The notes under the pieces are model-generated. The model did not search any database. It had not been told where the DNA came from and saw only the letters and a program-made list of their open reading frames with translations. Positions 11,628-24,497 of a stretch of DNA of 64,000 bases are shown here, piece by piece (position 1 is the first letter of the stretch; every line of letters starts with the position of its first letter). The translations under genes and the position numbers were made by a program. The DNA lies in assembly GCF_020379485.1 (NCBI RefSeq), contig NC_063436.1:22008423-22072422 (forward strand), given 5' to 3'. Source of the stretch: Brassica napus. Its lineage: Eukaryota; Streptophyta; Magnoliopsida; Brassicales; Brassicaceae.

Positions 11628-12472
11628 CAGTGTTTTGAAACCCGACCCGGACCCGCGGTTGAACCGGTAAACCCGGTGACCCAGAAAAAATCCAGTTTGG
11701 GTTTTGTGAAAAACCCGAAATTTAAAAACCCACAAAAACCCGCAAAAACCCACTAAAACTCGGAACCCGATACCGGTTGAACCACCGGTTGAACCAATAA
11801 ATAACTTTTACGTCATTTTTTAGTTTTTAGATTATGTTTTATATTCTAAGTTTCTAATTAAGAAGTTAGATGTTGGCAAAAAAAAGTTAGGTTTTCCCTT
11901 TTCAGTTTTATATTTGTGATTTTTAGATTTTAATGAAGATTTTACTATGTCACTTGAAGAAAATAAAGTCAACGATGGTAGAGAGAACCATTAGTTGATG
12001 TGATTTGGTGTTAGTTTATTTTTGATATTGATAATTTAATACAATGATTTTTTACTTTTGGTTTATTTTGAATTTGAAGTTTACTTTATTATTCACATTA
12101 GACATTTAAATATTTGTGAATTTTATATCTTGATTTTTTTAGATATCATAACTCTTACTTTGTTTCAGAAAAAATTAAATAATCTAAACTATTCTTTGAT
12201 ATTTTGTATGTCAAATGAAAATAAAAATATAAAAAATTAAAGTTAAGTATTTTCTAAATACTTTTTAAACATAAAATATATACATATTCAAATTATTATT
12301 TTATGTTTTAAAAAACATTAAACTTTTAGTTTTTATATATGTATTTTTATAGCTAATATATTATTATAAATTAATTTACTTATTAATCCGCGGTTCACCC
12401 GCGGTCGACCCAGTGACCCAACGATCCGGTAAGTCGTCCGGTTCAGTGTCCGGGTCGGGTTTAAAAACATTG
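11628..12472. mobile_element. Non-autonomous hAT-type element, 845 bp, exact 8-bp target duplication
   Basis: Flanked on both sides by ACTTTAGG (11620-11627 and 12473-12480). Terminal inverted repeats read CAGTGTTTTGAAACCCGACC on the left and, reversed, CAATGTTTTTAAACCCGACC on the right. Both subterminal regions are GC-rich with repeated CCCGG, CCGGT and ACCCGCGG motifs, while the centre is AT-rich. No transposase. An 8 bp target duplication plus short inverted ends fits the hAT superfamily. Confidence 0.85.
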
Positions 12473-12480
12473 ACTTTAGG

Positions 12481-13515
12481 TGCTAGGAATTTTTTTCTTT
12501 TTTTTTTGGAAATTGCGCTAGATAGCAAAAAAAGAGATGTAAATTAGGTAGGTGGTAAAGACACTATGCATTTTGAAGTAATACCAAAAGTGTCCCTATT
12601 ACTATAAGAAAAGTAAATTAAACGACATATTACACGTCAGATGAATAGACAGTTACACAGAGAAAAATAATATTAATGCAAAGAATCTAAAGAGACTGTT
12701 GCACATGGAGAGAAAATGATAATAATGCAAAAAAATCGAGAATGTTCTAATACTCTTTCTCTTTCCTGCAAAAACCCAAAGAGATTTGATACAATTCATA
12801 TTTCAATATATCGGCTCTCTGTAAAAGTAAATCTCATTTCTTAGTTCTGTCTGCAAAATATGTCTGCAAAATCTCATTATTCGACCCCTCCCGGATCACC
12901 AAAACAAATCCATGTAAAAATCATCGTTTTATATCTAACAATAATAATCTATTGCAGTAACATATATTTGTAACCGGTTATTTCCGTCTTCTGAATGCAA
13001 TTTTAGGTTTCATTATCTTATTACTATGAACACTATATCCGGTTTCATTATCTTATTACTTCAAGTATCTCAAATAGTTATTAATACTGTATCCGGATTG
13101 TAAAATATCTTACAAGTGTGTAAAATATCTGGCGTTTATAAAATATCTTAGTTGGGTATGAAAATATCTTCCTTTTAATCACATTTGCGCCACACTTTTT
13201 GAAAAATATGTTACAACTCATCGCTTTTTAATTATTAAACATATATCCGGTTTCAATATCTAAATACTTCAAGTATCTCAAATGTAACCGGTTTAGTTCA
13301 TAGATTACGCTTCCTCTTCACTTGTAATAAAAATCAATTTTGTTCCTCAACCCCGGTAGCAGGTCATTAAATACGTCTCAGCTCGAGGACAGAATTGGCA
13401 AATCAACACAAAAATTACTTGGTTCTGTAAATGATTAAAAAAATGCATAGATCTACAATTACCACACACATTTTGTATATTCACCTAAATAGCCCCTTTT
13501 TTTTTTATTAAGTTG
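12481..13515. mobile_element. Possible MULE-like element, degenerate
   Basis: The left end (TTTGGAAATTGCGCTAGATA followed by GCAAAAAAA) resembles the left end of the element at 39185 (GGGAAATTAGGCTCTATAGC), and a loose inverse (AATAGCCCCTTTTTTTTT) is near 13490. A direct repeat of about 42 bp (ATATCCGGTTTCA...CTTCAAGTATCTCAAAT) occurs near 13035 and 13245. No coding region is recognised. Boundaries are uncertain. Confidence 0.3.
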
Positions 13516-14789
13516 CTAGGAATTCTAAGTTAACATGTACACACCATATTAAACACTCATTTTATATCGTATTTACTTATTTAGAAAACAATACATCAAC
13601 TCTATATGCTGCTTAGACAACACTATCACTACGACCACATAAAGGAAAACACAACCAAAATAACCTTTACAAATTTGGGGAAAAGATCTGTCATTCGTCA
13701 GCTCCATAAGGAACCACCAATCTGTTCTTATACGTAAATTTTCTTTCATGAGAAACAATTTGAAAGACAAAGAAAACATTTTATGATGTGGGGGTGCTCA
13801 ACCCCAAAACCTTTTTCTCCCCTTAAGTAACCTACCCATGTCAATGGATTGCGCTTTCTATAGACTACAAATACGGTGCAACCTATGCTTAATTTTCTTG
13901 CAAATCTATAAAATAAATTAATTTCTTAGAAGGAAAAAGTTCAAAGGACAAGAGTTTGATGGTTCATGAGGGCTACCGACGGATCCATAAGTATCTCATG
14001 GTCGTCAAGAATGATCAATCTTTTTTTTTCTCAAGAACTGGAAACTCAAAGATCAAATGCTTAGTTTATGTTAAAGAACTTCAATGAGATTTTAGAAAAC
14101 CATGAATAAGCGACGCTTTGGTGACGATAATAAGCGACGCGTGTTTGTATTTAAAAATTAAAAAAAAAAACAGCAGAAAGCGATGCTGCTTAATTAGGGC
14201 TCCAAATTTGCAATATTTTTTGTATTGAAAAATAAACAACCATAAAATTCGGATGTTCAAGTTTGGAAATAATCTTCCCAAATAAGCAAACATGACTATA
14301 TTTCTTCCATTTTAATTGGTCAAAATTTCCAAATATTAATTTTGACTTCAAAGCGTCTAGGCTGGAACATACATGAATCTACATTTAACCCCTACTCAAC
14401 TATATCTTTCTTAAAGATGAATATATATCATAGTTATATTCGCTGGTAAAGATATATGTTAGTGAATATCTAGTTCATGTAAACTATGTTATTTTGCAAC
14501 GAATTTTTTTGGTCGTGATTCGTTATAAAATAAAATAGTCTTACAACAAACTGAGATTAAAGGAAACCAATAATGTGAAAATGTATGTTATCATGTCAAA
14601 GTGACTTTCTCCGTAAAAAAAAAAAGGGATATTGAATTAAACATCCTCGGATTTCACGTGTGCGTGCTAAAAGGACTTTGCCTTAATTTTTCTAACATGC
14701 ATTTTACATATATATATATATATATATTTAAAGAAGAGTTGTAATTAAGTAATTAGATTAAAGTAAAAGTAAATTTCAACTGCATTAGA
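13516..14789. other. Intergenic DNA without recognisable genes
   Basis: AT-rich; several short open frames here lack start context, homology or codon bias. A TA dinucleotide microsatellite is at about 14707-14730. Nothing else is supported. Confidence 0.5.
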
Positions 14790-15412
14790 CTAGTAGGACT
14801 GCGCACTTTACCTGATACCCGAAGCTGCATCCGAACCTGATCAGAAAAACCCAAACCGAATTAGTAAAATACTCGAACGGGTATTGAATTAGAAGATATT
14901 GGATATCCAAACAGATAATATCCGAATCCGAATAGATATCCGAAGATAACCGAACATATGTATACATAATTTTATATTTATAGTTTACTTCTCTTATTTT
15001 ATTCAAAATATTTATATTGATGCTACATATAGTTTAAGATCAGATAATATACATATAATTATGGATTGCTACTCAACTGAAAAACATGTCAAGCTTCTTG
15101 TTTCGGACATTAACAAAAATTGTATCCAAATTTTTAAACACAATAACCAAATTAGTGTCTTTTTAGATTTAAATACATATTAATCATTTGATCTATTAAA
15201 AATTTAAAAAAATCAATTAAGTTAAATGTATATTTTTAAATATAAAAATTTTAAATAATGAATAATTTGATTTTGTTTTTCAAAATTTAAATATCTGAAC
15301 TCAAACTAAAAATAACTGAACCAAATACGAAATATAGAATACCGAACATGTTCTACATCACTATATCAAAATATCCGAAATCCGAAATACCGAACATCCA
15401 CCTCTGCGGATT
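14790..15412. mobile_element. Probable small TIR element rich in CCGAA motifs
   Basis: The left part carries CCCGAA/CCGAAC motifs (TACCCGAAGC, CCAAACCGAA, ATCCGAATCCGAA) and the right part mirrors it with ATATCCGAAATCC and CCGAACATCCACCTCTG. This outline is frequent in crucifer non-autonomous DNA elements. The ends are only loosely inverted and no target duplication was identified. Confidence 0.35.
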
Positions 15413-15851
15413 ATGATTGATAAATGATAATGATAAAAATCTGGGTATCTTAGCTAGGAATATCTCAGCTATATACCCGGAATTAATATCCCCTACGTAC
15501 ATTCTTTAGCTGGAAAATAATCCAACGGTTAAAATCTCCAGTAAAGCGTAACTTAAAACATCTACACCGTTAGTTATGATCTTAGGCTGATACTGCTGGA
15601 TTTTTTTCTTATAATAACTAGTAACTATGGTCAAAACTTCCAAATAAAAGAAGATAAATAAGGAAGCGCATTATCTCTTAAGGAAAAGAGAAAATGGTAA
15701 AACACCTAATACATACTCAAAAACAGCTCAGCATATTCGGATAAATATCGTATATATATAACACCTATAACTAACTACACGCAGAGATTATAGATATAAA
15801 TACAATTCGTGACATCGTGAGAGATTCTAGTTTGCGTGACGTCGTAGAGAG

Positions 15852-17032
15852 ATGGTGAAGGAGATGGTGACGACGGGGAAGACATGTTCACATTGTGGCC
15901 ACAATGGTCATAAAGCACCGACATGTCTTAACGGAGTCAATAAAGGAAGCGTTAAACTGTTCGGCGTTAACATATCGTCTGACCCGATTAGGTCGCCTGA
16001 GGTGACGGCGTTAAGGAAGAGTGTCAGTTTGGGAAATCTTGATGCGCTTCTCGCTAACGATAACAGTAATGGTGATCCAATCGCCGCCGTCGAAGATAAC
16101 GGTTATCATTCCGATGGTCAGATTCATTCTAAGACGGGGAGATCCGCTCATGAGAAGAAAAAGGGTAAATTTTCTTCTTTTTTGTTTAATCATGTTAAAA
16201 GGGTAAATTTTCTTATTTTTATGAAAATAATTAAGAAGAAAATGACTCGTTTTACAAGTTAAAAATTAAACTTTCTAGGGAAGCCATGGAGCGAAGAAGA
16301 ACATCGGATCTTCTTGGTTGGATTGAAGGAACTCGGAAAAGGAGATTGGAGAGGAATCGCAAAGAAATTCGTGACGACAAGAACACCGACACAAGTCGCA
16401 AGTCATGCTCAGAAATATTTTCTTAGGTTAAATGCTAACGACAAGAGAAGAAGACGTGCTAGTCTCTTTGACATGTCTCTCGAAGATCATCAGGTTTTTT
16501 TTGTCTTTCTTCCCAAGTAACCAATCAATCAAAGTTTATATATTGATGTTTATTATGGTTTTAATTTTTTGGTTAATTTTAATAGAAGAACAAAGAGAGG
16601 AACTCTCAAGTGATGACGACAGATGCATCATCATCATTATCGAAGATTCCACCTAGACAACCAATAACCGGCTCTCAAGAACCGGTACAAGTTCAAACCC
16701 AAGCTGAGATATCAAACCGGTTTCAGAATCTATCAATGGATCACATGCCAATCTACCCAACCGTGCCACCTTACTACAACTTTCCATCTGTTATGATCCA
16801 TCCAATGTACTACTATCCCAATCCTGAACATGTTAGGTATGTTCACCCTTCCGGTATACCTGTACCAAGGCCTTTGCCGATTGGTATGCCTCAACCTCAT
16901 GCAAATGATGCTTCACGTATAGCAAAGAAAGATGGTATGGAACCTGATATCGGTCTGCGTCCACCTCCTCCTCCTCCACAAGCTACCGCAGAAACAGACT
17001 TGGCGGGTCATGGCGTCATTCATGTGAAGTGA
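15852..17032 (+). CDS. MYB-related (SHAQKYF, R1R1-type) transcription factor, At5g61620-like
   Basis: Three exons: 15852-16164, 16279-16493 and 16586-17032, all GT-AG with continuous frame, giving 324 residues. The N-terminus has a CCHC zinc knuckle ([14 protein letters not shown], about residues 12-25). A KLFGVNI motif follows (about 36-42), the R/KLFGV-type repression motif known in several plant regulators. The single MYB repeat runs from [15 protein letters not shown] to [16 protein letters not shown] (about 107-155), with the SHAQKYF signature of the I-box-binding class. The C-terminus is proline-rich (PPYYNF, a polyproline run near the end). Expected to be a nuclear DNA-binding protein of the MYBH/KUA1 family, some members of which repress cell expansion or senescence genes; the role of this copy is unknown. 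A TATATATATAA is about 90 bp upstream. Confidence 0.9.
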
Positions 17033-17093
17033 AATGACATTTTATTTTTGATATCTATTATAGATACAGATGTGTTAATTGTTTTCTTAGTTA

Positions 17094-18727
17094 CTAGAGC
17101 CGGTGTCCGCGCTTCGCGCGGATTACATATGTAATTAAAGTAATGTTTTATTAAAATTTGGAGTTTTAGTTTTTGAAAGTGTGAGTTAAGTTTTGTTTTT
17201 TTGGATGTGAAGACGTAGAAACAAAATAGTTTGACAGTAGAAATAAGTAATTGTCCAAAGGGAATAGAATCCAGTAGATAACGAAAAAGAATTAAAATAA
17301 GATAAGACGTAAACGATGTATGTGAGGTATATTATGAATGATCTTGTAGAGCGGCCACTTTCTATTGCGGGCGGACCTATAGATAAAAACAATTTTGTTA
17401 GTACATCTTAATTATTGAGTTTAAAGAGTTTCGGGTGGGCAGACTTACTGGTAGTTTGCATCTTATGGTATAGAAAGTTGTTTAAGATTCCGGGAAGTCT
17501 GCTCTGGGTGATCATCGGATCGTGATTCTGGAGGAGAGAGAGAAAATAATTTAGTATTTTTGTATAATGTTGTGTATTGGGTTGCAAATAATATTGGATT
17601 ACCTGGTAGGTGCGATAGACCGTTGTATATTTATTTGTAGACAATGTTTTTAACCCTTCCTATCTTTTGATCCTTTCCTTGTATAATTTTGAGGCCTGAC
17701 TTGGTAGTAACTCAGGAAAGACCAACATAGAACTGTCCATGGGTGAAAACGGGCTGTGACAAATACAGTACGGCACCTTTCAAACTTTGACCCTGACTTT
17801 TGTTAATTGTCATTGCGTAACATAGCCTGATTGGAAATTGCCGCAGATGGAGCTGTTCGGGAATAAGTAGAATAAGTAAATGAAATTATTTTGTTGGAGC
17901 AAGTAGTCGAGACATGTCTCTATTATATTTGGGCTTTTAATAATTGAAAAATATAGAACATTGCTGGATTAAGTGATTTAATTTTGTGTATACCTTTCAC
18001 TTTATTCCGTACTCCTAGTGGACGTCCGCGTTTACGTTTCGTTGTGTTCGAACTTGATGACTCTGATATTGGTAAGAAAAATATTACTAATAAATTAAGT
18101 TATGATTATAACAAATAAAAACTAATAAGATGTCAAATAATTCGAGAGTATGACTTTCCTTGTTTTAATATATGTGAATTTCCATAATAAGATGTCAAAT
18201 AATTTAATATCAGTTTTTTTTTGTTTTAAAATATTAAGTAAGTTTAAACATTTAATTAACATCTGAGGGTTTGGATTTTAAGATCTGAGGTACGGGTATG
18301 GATACAGAGAGGGTATGTGGAAGGTCTGTGGGGATCATGAATGGAGGATTTATGAGAGCACATTGAAGTACCATCACTCTCATCGGAGGCGTTATGGGGG
18401 ATGAGTTGGGGGAGAGGAAGAGAATCGCGAAACAGAGCGAGACGCCGCTTAGGGTTAGGGATGATGATTTCAGAGGAAGGGCCGATATAACCCGAACCGT
18501 AAGAGTGTATCTGGATTTGTCTGGGAGTTGGGCTTAATGGGCTGTGACACAAAATACATATGAAGAGAGGCAGGGAGATGAGGCTATGGACTGGGCCGTG
18601 ATGATTTCGTTTTTTTTTTAATTTCAAGCCCACTTCGTTATGACCTGGCATATTGGTTGGTCCTGATTATTTTGTCCATGTGGATAGCCTTAGGAAGCTA
18701 GAATTTAGCTTCTTTTATATAGTGGGA
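17094..18727 (-). mobile_element. Helitron, 1634 bp, with helicase remnant
   Basis: Read on the minus strand it starts after A at 18728 with TCCCACTATATAAAAGAAGC and ends with the hairpin CCGCGCGAAGCGCGG, then ACACCGGCTCTAG and T. So both Helitron borders (A|TC...CTAG|T) are present. It lies just downstream of the MYB gene stop. A stretch inside (17700-17880) is a relic of the Pif1-type helicase of an autonomous Helitron. The remaining sequence has no intact gene. Confidence 0.82.
17700..17880 (-). pseudogene. Relic of Helitron Rep/Pif1-type helicase (C-terminal motifs)
   Basis: The minus-strand translation gives [20 protein letters not shown], then [12 protein letters not shown] and an in-frame stop. 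These are the conserved C-terminal SF1B helicase motifs of plant Helitron RepHel proteins (usual forms: [29 protein letters not shown]). Only this small part remains, so the host Helitron is a deletion derivative of an autonomous copy. Confidence 0.75.
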
Positions 18728-18909
18728 TGAGTTATACATGAATACATACCTCTATATATATTCAGAAGTTTTGTCAACCGGATTTCATGTACAAGTTTCT
18801 AAGAAAATATAATTGGATTTAAATTTAGCTGCCCCTTCATTAACCAGAAAACAAACATTCATAGTTTTAGCAAAACTTATAGATTAAATAAAAATAATCA
18901 AAACAAATC

Positions 18910-19698
18910 TTAGAAACCTTTGATCAGTTTCCTTGAAGCTCGCCTGTTCCGATCAACATGGTGTGGTTTGTCTGAATCACCACCTAGTTCTAAGGTGGCT
19001 CCCAAGAAACCAGTCTGAGTTCCATCGCTGTCATTGTCAATGTCCCCTTCGATTGTCAATCCTTCAATCCTAGCCGCAATAGATTCCTCTCTCATCCCAA
19101 CATCCACATCTACAAAATTCGTTTCTGTTAATATTACTCGGTTATGATATACAAGATTAAATTTCTTTTTTTTTTCTTTTAAAAAAAGTGTGGAAGGTTT
19201 TATATCTTACCATAAACATGTTAAGCATGATGTACAAAAGTATTTTCTTTGAATAAATTTAACATTAAATTAAAAAAAATTACGCGGTTATGATTAACAA
19301 ATATTGCATGTAGATAAGATAACTTTTCAAAAATACTAAAAATTCATGGTTTTCTTTTTTAAATATATTTTAGTATGTCACGTATAAGTATAAAGTGGCC
19401 ATGTTCGGATTGGATTCACATAGGGTTTGGACCTAAATGTGTGTATATATATACCTGGATTTGAGAAGAGCCAAAGGACGAGAGCGCATGCAAGAAGAAC
19501 AAAAGGAATGATGTGAATAGCGTTTTCTGCGAACTTGGCACGTGACTTCTCCTTCTTGATCATCTCCTCTGGTGGATTATTATATGAAGGTAGTTCGTCA
19601 TCGTCGAGGGAACCGATCATCGAGCCCATCCACAGTCCTTTAGGTGGTGCGGACGAGTAGTCTTCTGTCCCACGGTTCCAACTCGCGGATCTGTACAT
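18910..19698 (-). CDS. Small single-pass membrane protein of unknown function
   Basis: Exon 1 is 19455-19698 and exon 2 is 18910-19109, joined through a GT-AG intron of 345 bp; 147 residues. It begins MYRSASWNRGTEDYSSAPPK; a hydrophilic, acidic N-terminal part (SLDDDELPSY) is followed by one membrane segment near residues 59-80 (AIHIIPFVLLACALVLWLFS). The C-terminal half is acidic, then basic (NRRASRKLIKGF end). The exon junction restores SNPDVDVGM. I do not recognise the family; position fits At5g61630 in Arabidopsis (inference). It lies between two minus-strand Helitrons. No lesion is seen. Confidence 0.65.
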
Positions 19699-19952
19699 GT
19701 TGCTTTTATTTAGTTTATTACAATAGAAAGTGCTTTTTGTAGGATGCTGATTATTTTTGTAAACGAGCTTGATCAGTTTCTCTATTACATTTTTAGTAAT
19801 TCGTTGATTGCGAATATATAGCCTATGGTTTTGGTACATTTGGATCAAAATTAGGACTTTGTCAAATATCTCACTCGTTTCTTCTTCCCAGGGTGACGAA
19901 AGTAACTTCTTGAGGTTTATTTTGCAATAATAACAATCTTAGTCTATACAAA

Positions 19953-21828
19953 ACTAGGTGATTTTCCGGTGTTCATACATGGGTATAAATATTTCTAAAG
20001 TAAATATATAATATAATTAATTACTACTTATTTTTAATTTTTAATTAATTTTTAATTTATATGCAATATTTATATTAATAATATTATATTACTTTAATTA
20101 TACATATGATTTTATATATGTTATATCTAATCGGTTTTGTTGTTTTTCAATCGATTTGGTTATCATTTGGGTAAATTAGATTGCATATATGAAATCAACT
20201 GTAATATTTTTATTTTATATATTAAAATTTTGATTAATTGAGGTGGTTGTTGTCTTATATATGTAAATATATTTTATGAAGATTATATATAACTTAAGAT
20301 ATATCGTTCTTAGAATGAAGTTAAAAAAAAACTAAAGTGTCTGATTCCAAATTACATAAATTAATATAATGAAAAGATAATATTCTGAAGTCTCATGCAT
20401 ATATATAAATTTTACAAAATAACTAAATTGTAACACTTGGTTAATATTTTATTTTCATTTTTAATATGTTTTGAGTTGTCATATGATTTATATTTATAAA
20501 ATAAATTAATATTCTTATAAAACTATATATTCTTATCAAAGTTAAATCTGTGATTTTATATATAAGTTGGATTAGTCGAATCATTCATGTTGTGAGTATA
20601 TTGAGTTACATATATTCTTTCAAATACAAAATGAAGTATAATTATTTTTTTATTATAGTTAAGTCAAATCTGCATGTATTTTCATAATATTTACCAAATT
20701 ATGTGTTGATGTTTTTTTAAAAAATATTAGAAAATAAAGCGATGATATATAGAAAGTTACATGCGTAAGTAGGTGATAAATTTTTGAAAGATCATGAACA
20801 CATATCAATATTTACAATAATTAAAATATTTTAAATTTTTTTAATAACTTTATGCCTTTGATTTATTGAATGAAAACTAATATTTATTTTAAATAATCTT
20901 AAAAATGAGAATTCAGATTTGCTTTGTTATTTTGATTATGGTTTTATTAAGTTCCACAAACATACAAACATAAAATTTTAAAGCATATTTAATATTAAGG
21001 AAAAAATAAATTTAATAATGATAAAATATAATATATCTACCTCATTAAACTATTTTGTAATTATTTGATAAAATGATGTTTATTTTAAAAAATAATTTTT
21101 AGTTTTTTTAATATCTCTTTAAAATAAGCAGTAAAAATTGCTTAAAAATTAGCAGTAAAAATTGTGATTGTATTTAAAAATAATATTATATAAGTAAAAT
21201 ATATTTTATCGATATTTTTTTGCTGTAATTGAAAAATATTATAGTCAACTAAATATATGAAAAACAAAAAAAAATAAAACATTTCAATATTACTAATTAT
21301 AAAATATTTTTAGACAATTAAACATATACCAGTTTATGTTACTTAATTATTTTATGTAATCATCTAGAAAATATATAGATATCTAAAATTGTTTTTCTTA
21401 TTACTCTGAATTTTTTTTGTATTGTTTAAATTACGTTTTAAAAGAAATAATATTTATGTTTATGTTTATGAAATCACATTATATAGAAATTTATAATTTT
21501 CATCTAAAAAAATATAGATATAAAGCAAGTATTTTATTACTTCAAAATTATATTTTGTTTTATTTAAAAATATTTTTTAAATATAATATTACTATTTTGT
21601 GAACTTTCCCATACATATATATTTTCGTTTTTCAATTCTTTTTTTTTAACTTTATAAACAAAATTCCTTTTATTATATGTGTGTATTTTTTGGAAATTTT
21701 TTAAAAGGAAACTAAATAAAATAATAAGTAATAGTATTTAAAATGTAAATTAATTTATTAAGGGTATCGTGAGAGTTAACGTGAGAGCGACACGTAGAAA
21801 ACTGATTTTTCAAATAATACTATAGAGA
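19953..21828 (-). mobile_element. Helitron, 1876 bp, AT-rich
   Basis: On the minus strand the element starts after A with TCTCTATAGTATTATTTG and a TTTTCTACGTGTCG motif usual near Helitron 5' ends, and ends ...CACCGGAAAATCACCTAG before T. The terminal hairpin is degraded (CCGGTGTTCATACATGGG on the plus strand), showing an older insertion. The interior is about 80% A+T with no gene. Confidence 0.65.
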
Positions 21829-21879
21829 TACGAAAAGTAAAAATGAGATATTATTAATCAATGTTCTATTAAATGTATA

Positions 21880-22165
21880 TAGACGGCCGTCTAAACATTA
21901 CAAACGATAAACCCTTTAAATCCAAGACGATTTCTTTCTAAACTGAATCATTGTAATAATACTATAATAAATAATATAAATTTATTATTATAAATTATAA
22001 TAATGAATATATTATAGTATAAAATGTTGTGAAAATAAATAATATAAATTTATTATTTTCAATAATGATTTAATATATTATATATTTTTATTAATTTATA
22101 AATGTTTAAACTGTATAACTAATAATTCAAATATTTTAGGCGCTAAACATTAAATTGACCGTCTA
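21880..22165. mobile_element. Possible small inverted-repeat element
   Basis: TAGACGGCCGTCTAAACATTA on the left and ACATTAAATTGACCGTCTA on the right form loose inverted ends around AT-rich DNA. An AATAATATAAATTTATTATT palindrome occurs twice inside. Only weak evidence. Confidence 0.3.
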
Positions 22166-22213
22166 TCTTTAGACTAACTTCAGTCCGAAGTGTGTAATGG
22201 GTTCTTAAGCTAT

Positions 22214-23720
22214 GGTTTCGAATGGTAACAGCGGATTGAGCGGTGCAGGACAAGCGGTTTGACTGCGGTGCGGTTCAGACAGTTATAAAAACGTATAGAT
22301 ATATGGTATATGTAGAGATTTTTGTTACTGTTGACTGCGGTGCAGTGCGGAACGAATGTTACCAAGGAGCCTATGAATGTTAACCGCGGGACAAGTGTAT
22401 CGCATGGCGGGAGGGAAAATGGGTCACCATTCAGCTAATTGTATTGGAACATACCTTGTAACGCACATGCATGATTTTAGGTGTGGTTTGTATTATATAA
22501 GATGTGTTTTTCAAAGTAAATATATTTTATGTTACCTAAAGTATTTTATATTATACTACTAGATTTTTGTTATACTACAGCATACACGGCCATCATGAAA
22601 ATGCATATTTATTTTTATTACCTTTTGGTGTCAAAAGACAAAAACCTATATTCAACCCTTAATATTTATCTATATAATATGCAAAAAATATATTTTAACT
22701 GTGTATTATCTAGTTAACGAAATCAAAAATGTAGTTAGAGGTATATTATCATAGAAAACTTTGTTTTTATTATTTTTAATCTCTAAATAGTCGAAACACA
22801 TATTAAAATATAATTTTATTTTCTATCTTTCCTTGTTTATTGTAACTTTCTTTTCCAAAGAAAAATTAGTATAATTTTACAGATATAAATGCTAAATTAA
22901 TATCGATAAATTTATTTTATTTTATTACTTATTAAATATGAAGAACATAGAACAAAATACCTTTCATTGATATTGTATTTATATAATATATAAAAATAAA
23001 TGTGTATTATTTGGGTGATAAAATTTAATTTTACTAAAAAATACTTTTTTCATCAAAAAGCTATAAGTTGTATTTTGAAACTATAACAAATATTATAAAA
23101 CTAAATATAGTTAATATTTAAAAATATTCACTGTAGTATAGATTTTAAATACTTATTTCAGATGCATGTTAAGATTTGATGGTAGTAAATATAAGTTTGG
23201 ACACATTCATCCAGAATCAAAAAATCAAACTGAAAATAAAGTTTTGTTCGGGTTTGGATCCTGTCAATTATACTAGTAGACTTATATCTCTAGAACTGAA
23301 AAACTAGAACTGAACCGAGAACCGAATAGATCCAAATTCTTATAGTTTATATATTTATAAATTAAAATATATATTTAGTTTTAAAATAATTAAATAACAT
23401 AAAGTATTGTTTATATGTCAAAATACCCAAAAATATAATTCATATTTTAGCTATATAAATATTTTTAAAATAATATAAATATTTTTAAGATTATATTAGT
23501 ATCACTAATATTTTAGTTTATAAATTATAAAATACATTATATCTATCCCGCAGTTGCACTATTCATTGTAAATGTCACCATTCATATTTTATTATGAACC
23601 GCACCGCTTAGACAAACCGCAGTTGTTCTGCAATATGCGTTTCTCCTGTATAAACCGCGGTAAAACCGCACCGCACTAACTAATCCCGCACCGCCCAACC
23701 CGCTGTTACCATTCAGAGCC
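22214..23720. mobile_element. TIR element, about 1.5 kb, with GCGGTGCGG-rich ends
   Basis: The left end reads GAATGGTAACAGCGGATTGA then GCGGTGCAGGA; the reversed right end reads GAATGGTAACAGCGGGTTGG then GCGGTGCGGGA. About 30 bp match with two or three differences, and GCGGT-rich subterminal regions occur on both sides. A third, partial inverted end (CGAATGTTACCAAGGAGCC) lies near 22370, so a smaller element or internal rearrangement is possible. No transposase; hAT-like by its subterminal structure. Confidence 0.55.
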
Positions 23721-24080
23721 TTAATGGACTTCTCCACTAGCTTGGGACCATTTGTTACTATCGTTAATCGAAAGCTTAAATACAAAACGAATGCAAAATT
23801 TTGCACCTACTTTGTAATTAAATAAACTTGAAGCATAAGCCGAAACATCCTATTGCCCACCTAACTAGTCTCCTCTGTTTCTCCAGAACTTGCCGTGAAC
23901 ATACTTAACAAGCTCTGTTTGGGATTCAGTACCAGTAGACAAACCAACAAGGAACCTTCTCCGATCGCATAGGGTCCTGACACCGATGCTTCGGCGTCGG
24001 GAAACCAGTTTGCTCAATTCGCCGCCGGTTCTTTCTGGAGCGTCGAATTAGTTTACCAGAGGGTTCCGGGCATACCGAGG

Positions 24081-24497
24081 TCCGATATTATTACAGATAA
24101 ATTAATTCCACATCAGGAATTCAATGAGACATTAATTAATATATAAAGGGATAAAGTTAATCCACTAATTGGTTTTAAGTTGGAAGCCCATGATAAATTC
24201 GAATCTAACATGATATCAGAGGCAAAATCTTAAATACGCTAAACCCATAATTAATATCTGACACTTCCCGACTGGGTATAAAGATCGTAATTAACTCGCT
24301 CGACCGAGTATAATTGTTTTAAAGTTCCAAAATTTCTATTCGATAAGAGCCTTCATCCCGAGCAGTGATATCAGAGATAAATTAATATCACATAAAAAAT
24401 TTAATGAGACATTAACTAATGTATAAAAAGTTAGGACTAATATACTAATTTTCAATTGGTTTTAAGTTGAAAGACCATAATAAACCTGAATCTAACA
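24081..24497 (+). mobile_element. TRIM-like miniature LTR retrotransposon
   Basis: Two direct repeats of about 130 bp (24081-24210 and 24366-24497) share GATAAATTAAT, AATGAGACATTAA, ATTGGTTTTAAGTTG and GAATCTAACA, and flank a 155 bp interior. The first copy ends in CA and is followed at 24211 by TGATATCAGAGG, close to the initiator-tRNA-Met primer-binding site TGGTATCAGAGC. Total size about 0.42 kb and no coding capacity fit a TRIM. No clean 5 bp target duplication is visible, perhaps because flanking MSRA exon sequence was deleted. Confidence 0.55.

Noticed and set aside
12058..12240. 60-residue frame within the hAT-type element
   Set aside because: Low-complexity AT-rich interior of a non-autonomous transposon; not a transposase.
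13573..14293. Two short minus-strand frames (68 and 70 residues)
   Set aside because: Phe/Leu-rich translations of AT-rich DNA with no conserved features or splice partners.
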